A stretch of 64,000 nt of DNA from Anadara kagoshimensis (GCA_021292105.1 CM037870.1:62956167-63020166); one strand, 5' to 3'; positions 19,360-31,624 are shown, counted from the stretch's first letter. The notes: generated by a model not told the origin, from the sequence alone. Numbers and translations are program-made.

Positions 19360-19605
19360 GAGATTACGTTCGACGTTACAGTCGATATTATCGAGACGTC
19401 ACCAGCTATAAGTGAGGAGACCGACATTTATAAGTAATGTGCAAAAAGGTATCTTTATCGTCATATGGGACATCGAGGACCCCGTGACTTTCATTTCTAA
19501 ATTTCGCGTTCTTGGGGGGAAAAAGTCGCTGCCTTTTTGAAGGGCTCGAACCCCGACATCCAACATACGTAGCGAGCACAACTAACTGAGTCTTACCTGA
19601 AATAG
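19360..19605 (-). mobile_element. SINE family 2, degraded reverse copy
   Basis: GACGTCACCAGCTATAAGTG and CCCCGTGACTTTCATTTC match the body of the copy at 6700-7025. GGGCTCGAACCCCGAC is the degraded box B, and the head is only partly preserved. Confidence 0.65.
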
Positions 19606-20090
19606 ATAGTAACAAAAACCTCCATTGATTAAATTATTTTTGATCATGATGTAATTTTTACAATGGTTGTTTATTACCAATTAATCATTTCTGTGTTTGT
19701 TTTCAATCTTTTTGGTATTTTGCTGACGAGAAATTATCAAAAATAAATTGTTTATAAGATTCAGAAATTAAATATAGAAACTTCTTGTGTTGGTATAATC
19801 ACTAACGTTAACTATGCATGTATGACGTTAGTTACCATTGACGCTTTGGGTGTTTTCTTCATAATTGTAGCTGTAAAAATCGGGCCAACCTGGTCCGATA
19901 ATTGATCTATGTACAACGTAATCGATGTTAACTAGGTAATATCAACACCGATAACAGCAAAAAACGCAACAATAACACGTATATTACCATATTTCAGTTG
20001 TTCGTGGGATCGGGTAATGATATTTCTAGATATTTTTACTTGTAAATGTCGAGGCGGTCTGTTCTTGAATCGTGATGAACCACCGACCTT
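19606..20090. other. Unassigned spacer before the satellite
   Basis: No coding or repeat structure recognised. Confidence 0.35.
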
Positions 20091-20094
20091 TAAA

Positions 20095-23000
20095 ATTCAA
20101 ACTATATAAAAGAGAGAGTCGCAAAAGCAGGTTTTACTGTACAGATAGACGGTCTTTACATAGAGGTAGTCCCGAAAGTAAGCTTTGTTGTACAGACATG
20201 TGTTCTTTATATAGAGGTAGTCGATATAGCAGCCTTTATTGTACAGACTGGCGGTCTTTATATAGAGATAGTCGATATAGCAGGCTTTGCTGTACAGACT
20301 GGCGGTCTTTATATAGAGATAGTCGATATAGCAGGGTTTGTTGTACAGACTGGCGGTCTTTACATAAAGATAGTCGATATAGCAGGGTTTGTTGTACAGA
20401 CAGTTGGTCTTTATATAGAGGTAGTCGATATAGCAGGGTTTGTTGTACAGACTGGCGGTCTTTATATAGAGATAGTCGATATAGCAGGGTTTGTTGTACA
20501 GACTGGCGGTCTTTATATAGAGGTAGTCGATATAGCAGGGTTTGTTGTACAGACTGGTGGTCTTTATATAGAGGTAGTCGATATAGCAGGGTTTGTTGTA
20601 CAGACTGGCGGTCTTTATATAGAGGTAGTCGATATAGCAGGGTTTGTTGTACAGACAGTTGGTCTTTATATAGAGGTAGTCGATATAGCAGGGTTTGTTG
20701 TACAGACTGGCGGTCTTTACATAGAGGTAGTCGATATAGCAGGGTTTGTTGTACAGACTGGCGGTCTTTATATAGAGGTAGGCGATATAGCAGGGTTTGT
20801 TGTACAGACTGGCGGTCTTTATATAGAGGTATTCGATATAGCAGGGTTTGTTGTACAGACAGTTGGTCTTTATATAGAGGTAGTCGATATAGCAGGGTTT
20901 GTTGTACAGACTGGCGGTCTTTATATAGAGGTATTCGATATAGCAGGGTTTGTTGTACAGACTGGCGGTCTTTATATAGAGATAGTCGATATAGCAGGGT
21001 TTGTTGTACAGACAGTTGGTCTTTATATAGAGGTAGTCGATATAGCAGGGTTTGTTGTACAGACAGTTGGTCTTTATATAGAGATAGTCGATATAGCAGG
21101 GTTTGTTGTACAGACAGTTGGTCTTTATATAGAGGTAGTCGATATAGCAGGGTTTGTTGTACAGACTGGCGGTCTTTATATAGAGATAGTCGATATAGCA
21201 GGGTTTGTTGTACAGACTGGCGGTCTTTATATAGAGGTAGTCGATATAGCAGGGTTTGTTGTACAGACAGTTGGTCTTTATATAGAGATAGTCGATATAG
21301 CAGGGTTTGTTGTACAGACTGGCGGTCTTTATATAGAGATAGTCGATATAGCAGGGTTTGTTGTACAGACAGTTGGTCTTTATATAGAGATAGTCGATAT
21401 AGCAGGGTTTGTTGTACAGACAGTTGGTCTTTATATAGAGGTAGTCGATATAGCAGGGTTTGTTGTACAGACTGGCGGTCTTTATATAGAGATAGTCGAT
21501 ATAGCAGGGTTTGTTGTACAGACTGGCGGTCTTTATATAGAGGTAGTCGATATAGCAGGGTTTGTTGTACAGACTGGCGGTCTTTATATAGAGATAGTCG
21601 ATATAGCAGGGTTTGTTGTACAGACTGGCGGTCTTTACATAGAGGTAGTCGATATAGCAGGGTTTGTTGTACAGACTGGCGGTCTTTATATAGAGGTAGT
21701 CGATATAGCAGGGTTTGTTGTACAGACTGGCGGTCTTTATATAGAGATAGTCGATATAGCAGGGTTTGTTGTACAGACAGTTGGTCTTTATATAGAGTAG
21801 TCGATATAGCAGGGTTTGTTGTACAGACTGGCGGTCTTTATATAGAGATAGTCGATATAGCAGGGTTTGTTGTACAGACAGTTGGTCTTTATATAGAGGT
21901 AGTCGATATAGCAGGGTTTGTTGTACAGATTGACGGTCTTTATATAGAGGTATTCGATATAGCAGGGTTTGTTGTACAGACTGGCGGTCTTTATATAGAG
22001 GTAGGCGATATAGCAGGGTTTGTTGTACAGACTGGCGGTCTTTATATAGAGGTATTCGATATAGCAGGGTTTGTTGTACAGACAGTTGGTCTTTATATAG
22101 AGGTAGTCGATATAGCAGGGTTTGTTGTACAGACTGGCGGTCTTTATATAGAGGTATTCGATATAGCAGGGTTTGTTGTACAGACTGGCGGTTTTTATAT
22201 AGAGGTAGTCGATATAGCAGGGTTTGTTGTACAGACTGGCGGTCTTTATATAGAGATAGTCGATATAGCAGGGTTTGTTGTACAGACTGGCGGTCTTTAT
22301 ATAGAGGTAGTCGATATAGCAGGGTTTGTTGTACAGACTGGCGGTCTTTATATAGAGATAGTCGATATAGCAGGGTTTGTTGTACAGACTGGCGGTCTTT
22401 GCATAGAGATAGTCGATATAGCAGGGTTTGTTGTACAGACAGTTGGTCTTTATATAGAGGTAGTCGATATAGAAGGGTTTGTTGTACAGAATGGTGGTCT
22501 TTATATAGAGATAGTCGATATAGCAGGGTTTGTTGTACAGACTGGTGGTCCTTATATAGAGGTAGTCGATATAGCAGGGTTTGTTTTACAGACTGGCGGT
22601 CTTTATATAGAGGTAGGCGATATAGCAGAGTTTGTTGTACAGACTGGCGGTCTTTATATAGAGGTAGTCGATATAGCAGGGTTTGTTGTACAGACAGGTG
22701 GTCTTTTTATAGAGGTAGTCGATATAGCAGGGTTTGTTGTACAGACAGGTGGTCTTTTTATAGAGGTAGTCGATATAGCAGGGTTTGTTGTACAGACTGG
22801 CGGTCTTTATATAGAGGTAGTCGATATAGCAGGGTTTGTTGTACAGACTGGCGGTCTTTATATAGAGGTAGTCGATATAGCAGGGTTTGTTGTACAGACT
22901 GGCGGTCTTTATACAGAGGTAGGCGATATAGCAGGGTTTGTTGTACAGACTGGCGGTCTTATATAGAGGTAGTCGATATAGCAGGGTTTGTTGTACAGAC

Positions 23001-24837
23001 AGGTGGTCTTTTTATAGAGGTAGTCGATATAGCAGGGTTTGTTGTACAGACTGGCGGTCTTTATATAGAGGTAGTCGATATAGCAGGGTTTGTTTTACAG
23101 ACTGGCGGTCTTTATATAGAGGTAGGCGATATAGCAGAGTTTGTTGTACAGACTGGCGGTCTTTATATAGAGGTAGTCGATATAGCAGGGTTTGTTGTAC
23201 AGACAGGTGGTCTTTTTATAGAGGTAGTCGATATAGCAGGGTTTGTTGTACAGACTGGTGGTCTTTATATAGAGGTAGTCGATATAGCAGGGTTTGTTGT
23301 ACAGACTGGCGGTCTTTATATAGAGGTAGGCGATATAGCAGGGTTTGTTGTACAGACTGGCGGTCTTTATATAGAGGTAGTCGATATAGCAGGGTTTGTT
23401 GTACAGACTGGCGGTCTTTATATAGAGGTAGTCGATATAGCAGGGTTTGTTGTACAGACTGGCGGTCTTTATATAGAGATAGTCGATATAGCAGGGTTTG
23501 TTGTACAGACAGTTGGTCTTTATATAGAGGTAGTCGATATAGCAGGGTTTGTTGTACAGACTGGCGGTCTTTATATAGAGGTAGTCGATATAGCAGGGTT
23601 TGTTGTACAGACTGGCGGTCTTTACATAGAGATAGTCGATATAGCAGGGTTTGTTGTACAGACAGTTGGTCTTTATATAGAGGTAGTCGATATAGCAGGG
23701 TTTGTTGTACAGACTGGCGGTCTTTATATAGAGATAGTCGATATAGCAGGGTTTGTTGTACAGACAGTTGGTCTTTATATAGAGGTAGTCGATATAGCAG
23801 GGTTTGTTGTACAGACTGGCGGTCTTTATATAGTGGTATTCGATATAGCAGGGTTTGTTGTACAGACTGGCGGTCTTTATATAGAGGTAGTCGATATAGC
23901 AGGGTTTGTTGTACAGACAGTTGGTCTTTATATAGAGGTAGTCGATATAGCAGGGTTTGTTGTACAGACAGTTGGTCTTTATATAGAGGTAGTCGATATA
24001 GCAGGGTTTGTTGTACAGACTGGCGGTCTTTATATAGAGGTAGTCGATATAGCAGAGTTTGTTGTACAGACTGGCGGTCTTTATATAGAGGTAGTCGATA
24101 TAGCAGGGTTTGTTGTACAGACTGGCGGTCTTTATATAGAGGTAGTCGATATAGCAGGGTTTGTTGTACAGACTGGCGGTCTTTATATAGAGGTAGTCGA
24201 TATAGCAGGGTTTGTTGTACAGACTGGCGGTCTTTATATAGAGATAGTCGATATAGCAGGGTTTGTTGTACAGACTGGCGGTCTTTATATAGAGGTAGTC
24301 GATATAGCAGGGTTTGTTGTACAGACTGGCGGTCTTTATATAGAGATAGTCGATATAGCAGGGTTTGTTGTACAGACTGGCGGTCTTTATATAGAGGTAG
24401 TCGATATAGCAGGGTTTGTTGTACAGACTGGCGGTCTTTATATAGAGATAGTCGATATAGCAGGGTTTGTTGTACAGACTGGCGGTCTTTATATAGAGGT
24501 AGTCGATATAGCAGGGTTTGTTGTACAGACTGGCGGTCTTTATATAGAGATAGTCGATATAGCAGGGTTTGTTGTACAGACTGGCGGTTTTTATATAGAG
24601 GTAGTCGATATAGCAGGGTTTGTTGTACAGACTGGCGGTCTTTATATAGAGGTAGTCGATATAGCAGGGTTTGTTGTACAGACTGGCGGTCTTTATATAG
24701 AGATAGTCGATATAGCAGGGTTTGTTGTACAGACTGGCGGTCTTTATATAGAGGTAGTCGATATAGCAGGGTTTGTTGTACAGACAGGTGGTCTTTATAT
24801 AGAGGTAGTCGATATAGCAGGGTTTGTTGTACAGACT
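20095..24837. repeat. 51-bp satellite array, left block
   Basis: About 92 head-to-tail copies of a 51-bp unit built from GTCGATATAGCAGGGTTTGT, TGTACAGACTGGCGGTC and TTTATATAGAGGTA. Main variants alternate ACTGGCGG with ACAGTTGG, and GAGGTAG with GAGATAG. The left edge (about 20095-20340) is more diverged than the interior. Two one-base deletions, near 21796 and 22962, shift the register. As 51 is 17 codons and the unit has no stop in two forward frames, conceptual frames of up to 964 codons arise; they have no real start or domain and are not called. Confidence 0.96.
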
Positions 24838-24844
24838 TACTTAC

Positions 24845-26303
24845 TTACTTATTGCCCGTGACGCCTTTGGCGTATAGGGCAGTAACGAGGGCTCTCCATC
24901 CCTGTCTGTCACTGGCTAGCTTCTGTAGAGTGCCCCAGCTTCTCTGCTGCTCTTTCATCTCTTCTTCCACTGTTCGCCGCCAGGTAACTTTTGGTCTTCC
25001 TCTCTTCCTTTTTCCTTCTGGTGTCCAGAAGAGGGCTGTCTTTATGATGGATTCAGGGTCCCTTCTGAGTATGTGGCCAATCCAGATCCATCGTCTCCTG
25101 GTGATGATGGTGGCCATATCTTCCTGGTCGCATCTGCTGAGAAGGTCCTGATTTGAGATGGTGTTTGGCCAAAATACTTTTAGGATTCTTCTCAGGGATT
25201 TGGTGTGGAAAGTTGACAGTTTGTTAAGGTCATTCGCTGTCATTCTCCAGCACTCTGAACCGTACAAAAGAATTGGTATGATGCAGCTTTTGTACAATTT
25301 GAGCTTTGTCCTGTTGGTATATTGGCTGGATTTCCACACAGCTTGCAAGTTCTTAAATGCTGCTCTGGCTTTGGCTAGTCTCTGCTGAATGTCCCTGTCT
25401 GCTCCACCATCTGTTGTGACAATACTCCCTAAATAAGTAAAGTTGTTTGTAAATGGGAGGATGTGATTGTCCATTTTAATTCCTTGTGGGTTATTCACAT
25501 TTAGGGTCATGACTTCAGTTTTCTTAGCATTGATCTTCAGTCCAATGTTTCCAGCATACTCGTGGAGCCTATGTGTTTTGTCTTGGATGTGTTGATGGGA
25601 GTGGGAAAACAGGACAATATCATCGGCAAAGTCCAAGTCTTCAAGTGTTGTGAACGTTCCCCATCTGATGCCTCTTGGGATGTCTGATGTTGTGTTCCTC
25701 ATGACCCAGTCGATGGCTATGATGAAGAGCGTTGATGACATTACACAACCTTGGCGAACTCCAGTTTTGACACCAAACTCGATGCTTGAGTTTCCAACTT
25801 TGCATCTGAAGTTGACGTAGAAACTCTTGATTATGTCTATAAGATGTTGGGGGATGCCGTACGAACGCACAATTCTCCAGAGACTGTTTCTATGAATGCT
25901 GTCAAAGGCCTTTTCAAAATCGATGAAGTTCAGATAAAGTTGTCGCTGCCATTCCGTACACTGTTCAATGATGTTTCTCAGTGCGAATATTTGGTCGATA
26001 CATCCTCGTCCTGGTCTGAACCCTGCTTGTTCCTTCCGTAGTTTGACATCTACTGCTTTGGCTATTCTTCTGATGATAATTTTAGCCATGATTTTACTTG
26101 GAATGGAGAGAAGTGTTATTCCACGCCAGTTATTACAGTCATTTAAATTTCCTTTTTTTGGTATCTTAATGATGACTCCGTGATTCCATTGATCTGGTAT
26201 GGTCTTACTTTCCCAGATTTCTTTGAAGGTTGGTTGGAGGATGGTAGCTGTAAGGAGTGGGTCCGTCTTGAATAGTTCAGCATTTAAATTGTCACTCCCA
26301 GGA
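24845..26303 (-). pseudogene. RTE-like reverse transcriptase, main frame (frameshifted from its N-terminal part)
   Basis: A stop-free frame runs from about 26303 to 24845. It begins SPGSDNLNAELFK and has WRGITLLS, FIDFEKAFDSI (first catalytic Asp), GVRQGCVMS, the FADD active site and a C-terminal GKRKRGRPKVTWRRTVEEEM block typical of RTE-type proteins. Such proteins carry out target-primed reverse transcription. From the internal Met at 26089 the frame is 414 codons. The preceding part is in another frame, so one small indel or deletion near 26300 breaks the protein. Catalytic motifs are otherwise intact, suggesting a young copy. Confidence 0.87.
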
Positions 26304-26966
26304 GATACACTGTATGGCTGCTGTAATTTCTGGAACGTCTGGTGGATTGGTGTTGATATTCAACTCTGATTCGGGTTCACTGATTTCAGGTTCATGGATT
26401 GGAGGTGGTCTGTTTAAGATCTCCTTAAAATGTTCTGTCCACCGTTCCTCCATTTCATTCTCTGATGTTATCAGCTTTCCTTGTTTGTCTTTGATGGGAA
26501 GGTTTGGTGATGGTCTGTTTTTCCCACATATTACTTTTGTTATTTTGTATAGATTTCCTTGTTCCCCTTTGTTGGCTGCCTCTTCTGCTTTTGTTGCTAA
26601 GGCATCTATGTATGTTCTTCTATCTGTACGTACAGCTTTTTTCACTTGTTTCTGAATTTCACTGTAATCTTGTTGATGTTTCTCCTTAAGTCTCAGTGAT
26701 TTGGCTTCAAGTATTTTCTTTTTGGTGCATTTTCTTGTTTCAATCATTTTCCAAGTGTTAGGTGTTATCCATTCTTTGTTCTTTTGTTTTGGTTTGTAGC
26801 CAATGCACTTTTCGCTAGCTTCAGTGTAGATGTTACAAATTTCTTTCCATTTTTCATCAACTGATGCTGTCTTGTTTTCTGATTGTAGGTTTTGTAGAAT
26901 GCTAAACTTATTTTTGAGTGTGATGTTGAACTCATGCCTTGTCTTGATATCTCTGAGTTTGTCCAC
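26292..26966 (-). pseudogene. RTE-like ORF2 linker region upstream of the reverse transcriptase
   Basis: This 224-codon Lys/Glu-rich frame includes WITPNTWKMIETRK, MEERWTEHFKEILNRP and PEITAAIQ. These match the segment between endonuclease and reverse transcriptase in RTE-type LINEs. The frame ends in TGA at 26292-26294, within the region where the K-GK-PG-D motif should join the reverse transcriptase. Its left neighbour in the protein, the endonuclease, is absent: the satellite resumes about 25 bp upstream. Confidence 0.82.
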
Positions 26967-26984
26967 ATCAAATCTCTTCCTTGT

Positions 26985-27735
26985 TGTACGCTTTGTTGTA
27001 CAGACTGGCGGTCTTTATATAGAGATAGTCGATATAGCAGGGTTTGTTGTACAGACAGTTGGTCTTTATATAGAGGTAGTCGATATAGCAGGGTTTGTTG
27101 TACAGACTGGCGGTCTTTACATAGAGATAGTCGATATAGCAGGGTTTGTTGTACAGACAGTTGGTCTTTATATAGAGGTAGTCGATATAGAAGGGTTTGT
27201 TGTACAGAATGGTGGTCTTTATATAGAGATAGTCGATATAGCAGGGTTTGTTGTACAGACTGGTGGTCTTTATATAGAGGTAGTCGATATAGCAGGGTTT
27301 GTTGTACAGACTGGCGGTCTTTATATAGAGGTAGGCGATATAGCAGAGTTTGTTGTACAGACTGGCGGTCTTTATATAGAGGTAGTCGATATAGCAGGGT
27401 TTGTTGTACAGACAGGTGGTCTTTTTATAGAGGTAGTAGATATAGCAGGGTTTGTTGTACAGACAGGTGGTCTTTATATAGAGGTAGTCGATATAGCAGG
27501 GTTTGTTGTACAGACTGGCGGTCTTTATATAGAGGTAGTCGATATAGCAGGGTTTGTTGTACAGACAGGTGGTCTTTTTATAGAGGTAGTAGATATAGCA
27601 GGGTTTGTTGTACAGACAGGCGGTCTTTATATAGAGGTAGTAGATATAGCAGATTTTGCTGTATAGACAGGTGGTCTTTATATTGAGGTAGTCGATATAG
27701 CAGTTTTTGCTGCAAGACAAGTGGTCTTTTTATAA
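26985..27735. repeat. 51-bp satellite array, right block
   Basis: About 15 copies of the same unit as 20095-24837. The last three or four copies decay progressively (TAGATATAGCAGATTTTGC and onward). Several copies share private variants with units near 22400-22750. Confidence 0.95.
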
Positions 27736-27861
27736 AGGATGGTCACTATAACAGGTTCGGTTATATTTAACTGTTTTAGTTTTCTTTGAAATGAAAGATG
27801 CCCTTTATAGCTCGTGCTAATTATTGGCTAATTATCGTTGTACTTTCCGGAAGGCAAAAAA

Positions 27862-27872
27862 ATTATATATAT

Positions 27873-27914
<42 letters not shown>
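27862..27914. repeat. (AT)n microsatellite
   Basis: An alternating AT tract with one ACATGT interruption. The flanking 27736-28021 holds nothing else recognised. Confidence 0.93.
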
Positions 27915-27915
<1 letters not shown>

Positions 27916-28021
27916 AAATGTGAAATATGACACCGGTCGGTAATTTGGTATCTAACAAGCTGTCCTTAAATAAGGTGGTTTATTAAGTAAATTCATTTCA
28001 TCTGTAAATTATAAAATACAG

Positions 28022-28240
28022 TACAGACCTGTCGAAAGTTTAACACTGAGCTAACAAAACAGAGTTGAAGCTTAGTTGTTTAAAGTGGTCGAGATATTGA
28101 TATCAAGTAGCCGAAGAGCTGTACACAGTGTAACAACTCCTAATGAAGTAGATATTTAGCGACTGTCGAAAAGATTTAGCTTACGAGAGGCCGATATATG
28201 AGCTTCCAATACGTGTTAGTTTAAACTTTCGACAGGTCTA
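28022..28240. mobile_element. MITE family M1 copy
   Basis: CAGACCTGTCGAAAGTTT at the left and its inverse at the right, with TA flanks; 219 bp; no coding frame. Confidence 0.85.
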
Positions 28241-28392
28241 TTCTGTATATGACATCAATTTGACAAGGAACGTGTTTATAAGCATAGTACAATTTCATTT
28301 AATTTAGATTCAACCTCATGCACTTTATAAATCAACTCAATGACCTATAGTGACATTAACAATCTTTCATTAAGTTTGTAGGTATAGCTATA

Positions 28393-28489
28393 AATTTTAT
28401 CTGGATCAATTTCATTTTTAAGTCTTATATAATATTTAATGTACAAATATTATATAAGACTTACAAATGAAATAGATCCAGATAAAATT
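28393..28489. repeat. Inverted duplication at the 5' edge of a LINE fragment
   Basis: Arms of 45 bp (28393-28437 and 28445-28489) differ at about two positions and are separated by only 7 nt (AATGTAC). The right arm is the start of the LINE-derived segment; the left arm is its antisense copy. Confidence 0.92.
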
Positions 28490-29317
28490 CTGTATAGTGC
28501 ATTTGTCACAGATCAAAAACTTTTCTCGGATAAGTCAAAATCATGTTACTCTACCCTATCAAATATTTTCAAACAACTTCAGCCTAATGTAAACAATTTT
28601 AGTCCTATAAAACCAGACGCCTTTCAAAAACTGTTAGTGGAATACCATAAAGAAATTTGTATTTTGAACTGGTTAAAAATGATGCTATAGACAGTAAATT
28701 AAAGTTATATAGTTTAGTAAAAACTGACAGACTTCCTTCCTACTTATCTTTTGATTTGCCAAAATATGTAAAAGCTACCACAACTTAATTAAGAATAAGT
28801 TCCCATCCATTAAATATAGAGAAATTAAGATATACAAAACTGAAAATCCCAGGAGAACATAGACTTTGCAAATTTTGCCCTTGTATCGAAACTGAAATTC
28901 ATTTTATCCTACTTTGTCCAAAATATTATATTATTAGACACTCACTTTTAACTTCATTTAATATCAAAATAGATCAAATAGATGGATCATCTGAACTACT
29001 TCTTGAAATTTTTTTTTTTAGAATTTTAAATCCTACTACCTCATCAGAATGCCAAGCATTGTTTAAATATTTTACAACTGCTACAAAAATGAGAGACCCA
29101 ATAAGATTTGTGAACTATAGGCCTAGCATATTTTCTCTTGATATTTATTATAGATGTAATCTAACAACCGTAATGTCGAATAAAGTTAGTACTCGATGGT
29201 TGTATATACATAAAGTATTTAAACCAATTCATAATATTACTCTGTACATTATATATATATGTATGATTATGTTTTATTATATGTATGATGAACACTGTAA
29301 TCCAGGATACCAATAAA

Positions 29318-29355
<38 letters not shown>

Positions 29356-29356
29356 T
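28439..29356 (+). pseudogene. 3' end of a CR1-like LINE (degenerate ORF2 tail)
   Basis: The first 83 codons (28439-28690) are open, then stops and frameshifts follow. In another frame near 28861-28935 the text reads LCKFCP and ETEIHFILLCPKY, a C-terminal CX2C...HX4C knuckle of the same type as in the LINE at 659-2929. The element ends ACCAATAAATATT with an (ATT)n tail to about 29356. Only the last 0.9 kb of the element is present, so it is a severe 5' truncation. The reverse transcriptase itself is absent. Confidence 0.75.
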
Positions 29357-29404
29357 ATTGTAGTAAGAAGAATTTAAAACAAGCCAACAAAACAGAAATT
29401 TTTT

Positions 29405-30235
29405 TGAATTTGTTGTGGTTTACAAGATATTCTAATTAAATTGCAAAACAATTTATGATAGAATTGCCAATTCCAAATCTTGTTTATACCTCAAAAACCA
29501 CAACAAAATGAAAGTGATTTATATATTTCTCGTATTCATTTCTTATCCACAGGTTTTGTCAGTGAATGGAACAGCGTCATGCTTCCTTTTTAGAGTAGTT
29601 AGCCCCGCCTCTATGACGTCATTTCATTCCTTCAACACAATTAGCCACGCCTCGATGACGCCATTTCAATCATTCAACGCATTTAACCTCGCCTTATTTG
29701 ACGTCACAATAAACAACCCAAACTAAATTTGGACTTGACGAGAGATTGAAGGAATGCTTGTTATTGAAATGTTAAAAAATATCCTTGTCAATATTTTTAT
29801 GCAAGATAAAATATAAAAAAATTCTTACATAAACCTAAATGACAAGAATAACGTTTACATTTTTAGTAAACTAACATCGCCTGTCAAAGTCTGATTTTGG
29901 TTTTGGTTCTTCATTGTGATATCAAAGAAGGTGGCGCTAAATGCGTTGTTCAAAGCGATGAAATGAGGTCAAAGAAGGCGGGGCTAAATACCCTGAAAGG
30001 ATAAATGTCGCTGTTCCATTCACTGACAAAACTTTTTAATATTAAATGATTGGCCTTAAAATTGCAAATTCTAACCAGACATATTGTAAATATAAGTATT
30101 AAATTACAATTCTTTGTGGTTTGTGTGGGGATATAAACAATATTTTGGAAGTGGCATTTCTATCATAAATTGCTTCACAATTTTATGAGAATTGCCAAAA
30201 TCTTGTTTATATACCCGCAAACCACAACAAATTGA
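29405..30235. mobile_element. Composite inverted-repeat element (MITE-like)
   Basis: A core at 29551-30034 has inverted ends (TTTTGTCAGTGAATGGAACA and its inverse). It is flanked on each side by related segments of about 100 bp (29405-29510 and 30112-30235), which begin with TTGTGGTTT and end with its complement AAACCACAACAAA. The core carries about 50-bp degenerate repeats with CGCCTCTATGACGTCATTTC. No coding content. The flanking pair may be a separate family of foldbacks. Confidence 0.65.
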
Positions 30236-30299
30236 AAGTTATACCAAAATTAATAAGAAATACATTATAGGTAGTCACAGGTTACTTGAGACCACAAGT

Positions 30300-30545
30300 A
30301 CTGATTATAAAACGGCTGCCAGAGCTTCGACGCGCGTTTGTGGACCACGGCGCCTCTCGTGCCTAGATTTGAATTCCATTCGGAGAGGTCTTACACTTAC
30401 CGCTGGTCGGTCGTTTTCTCCGGGCACTCAAATTCCTTCCACCATCAAAGCTGTGACCCTTGTCCATCGATGTAAGTGAAAGCATCTTGACTAAGACCTA
30501 AAATATCATTACCCCTCTCCACTCTCGGCGTCGGAAAAGGTAACC
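30300..30545 (+). mobile_element. SINE family 1, degraded copy
   Basis: A TAGATTTGAATTCC box B remnant is followed, at SINE spacing, by TTCTCCGGGCACTC and TTCCTTCCACCATC, matching the CTCCGG body motif of the SINE at 5290-5580. Box A is poorly preserved. Confidence 0.55.
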
Positions 30546-30665
30546 AGCACAGACAGGTATGATATAGTTTAAATTCTGAATCTATTTACATAAAAAATGA
30601 ATAGAATTGGTATTATTTTAGTTACACACATAAATATCATTAGTATTTCTTTTGGAAGTACCTCT

Positions 30666-30965
30666 ACGGTAGCACAATAAGTAGTGTGTTCGCCCCGTAT
30701 GTGAGGGGTCTGGGGTTTGAACCTAGGCCGGGGTCTGACCAAGACTTAAAAAAGATAGTGACTGTTCTTTCGCCAAGCGCTCGGAATTTTGAAATCTATG
30801 CCATGGGGGTTCTTCGGAAGAGGGTTAAAAACCAAATGCCTCGTGTCACAGCTGGCGTGACACGCTAAAACCCTCCATGCACATTTCCAGGACCTAAGAG
30901 TACTGCAAAGGTAAACATTTATGCCACTTCATCTATAGGTGGTGACGTTCCGATTTAAGTGAAAC
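30666..30965 (+). mobile_element. SINE family 2, forward copy
   Basis: The head GTAGCACAATAAGTAGTGTG (box A remnant) and GGGGTTTGAACCTAGG (box B) are followed by AGTGACTGTTCTTTCGCC. The 3' half GCCACTTCATCTATAGGTGG matches the reverse-strand copies at 6700 and 33030. It is about 300 bp and moderately diverged. Confidence 0.72.
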
Positions 30966-31624
30966 CAAATAGTTAAATCCCTGTACGACCTTTATCGTGT
31001 AAGATTTGTGTAAACTTACATAATTTGAATCATTTTATGATATGCTTTTTAAATAGGTATGTTTTCATACTTCATTTCGTTTTAAGCTCGGAAGATAATG
31101 CAGCGCGTGTATGTATTTATATGTGTATGCGTTCGTGTGTCGTTATCATGCATTTTAGATGTTATCCTTTTAAAAAAACAAACAAAACTAACTTGTGTTT
31201 GCTTTTTGTTGTTTACAGTTATTACAAAATGTTAATGAAGCCGATGTCCTCTAAATCGTGGGCGAATCTGTAAGTCGTAATCAAATTTAAAATTACAATG
31301 ATTTCCAGTATACTTGTAAAACGCAACTGATACCTGTATAAAGAATACGGCTTGACCAGTGACGTCATTGACACAATCCTGTAACTGGTAACTAGATAAT
31401 CTCAATAATGATAGACGGATGTGTGTTTTTTCAATGCGTCAGTCAGCATTTTGATCAATCTGACAAACAACATTGACATGTTTGGTGGAATGTTATTTGA
31501 CTTTGTACACTTGTTCCCTATGACGTGTAGTTATGCCTTTTGGGGGTCACGTCTCATGGTTGAAATAGAAAGGGAGATAATAACGATGTCACACTCTACT
31601 GGTTTTGCACTCTAGAAAAGAAAT
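30966..31624. other. Unassigned spacer
   Basis: No coding segment with recognisable motifs; short frames only. Confidence 0.35.

Larger units (their letters stand above)
24838..26984 (-). mobile_element. RTE-like LINE inserted in the 51-bp satellite
   Basis: This reverse-strand element interrupts the satellite. Its 3' end is GGCAATAAGTAAGTAAGTAAG, a short (TAAG)n tail of the kind RTE-clade LINEs carry. Its 5' end stops upstream of the reverse transcriptase, so the endonuclease is missing. The satellite word TTTGTTGTACAGACT occurs at both junctions, consistent with a target-site duplication of about 15 bp, although in a tandem array this cannot be told from ordinary repeat sequence. Confidence 0.85.

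Noticed and set aside
20072-25151. Forward open frames of 737-964 codons across the 51-bp satellite
   Set aside because: They follow from a stop-free unit of 17 codons. Two overlapping frames are equally open, single-base deletions switch between them, and there is no start context, splice pattern or domain.
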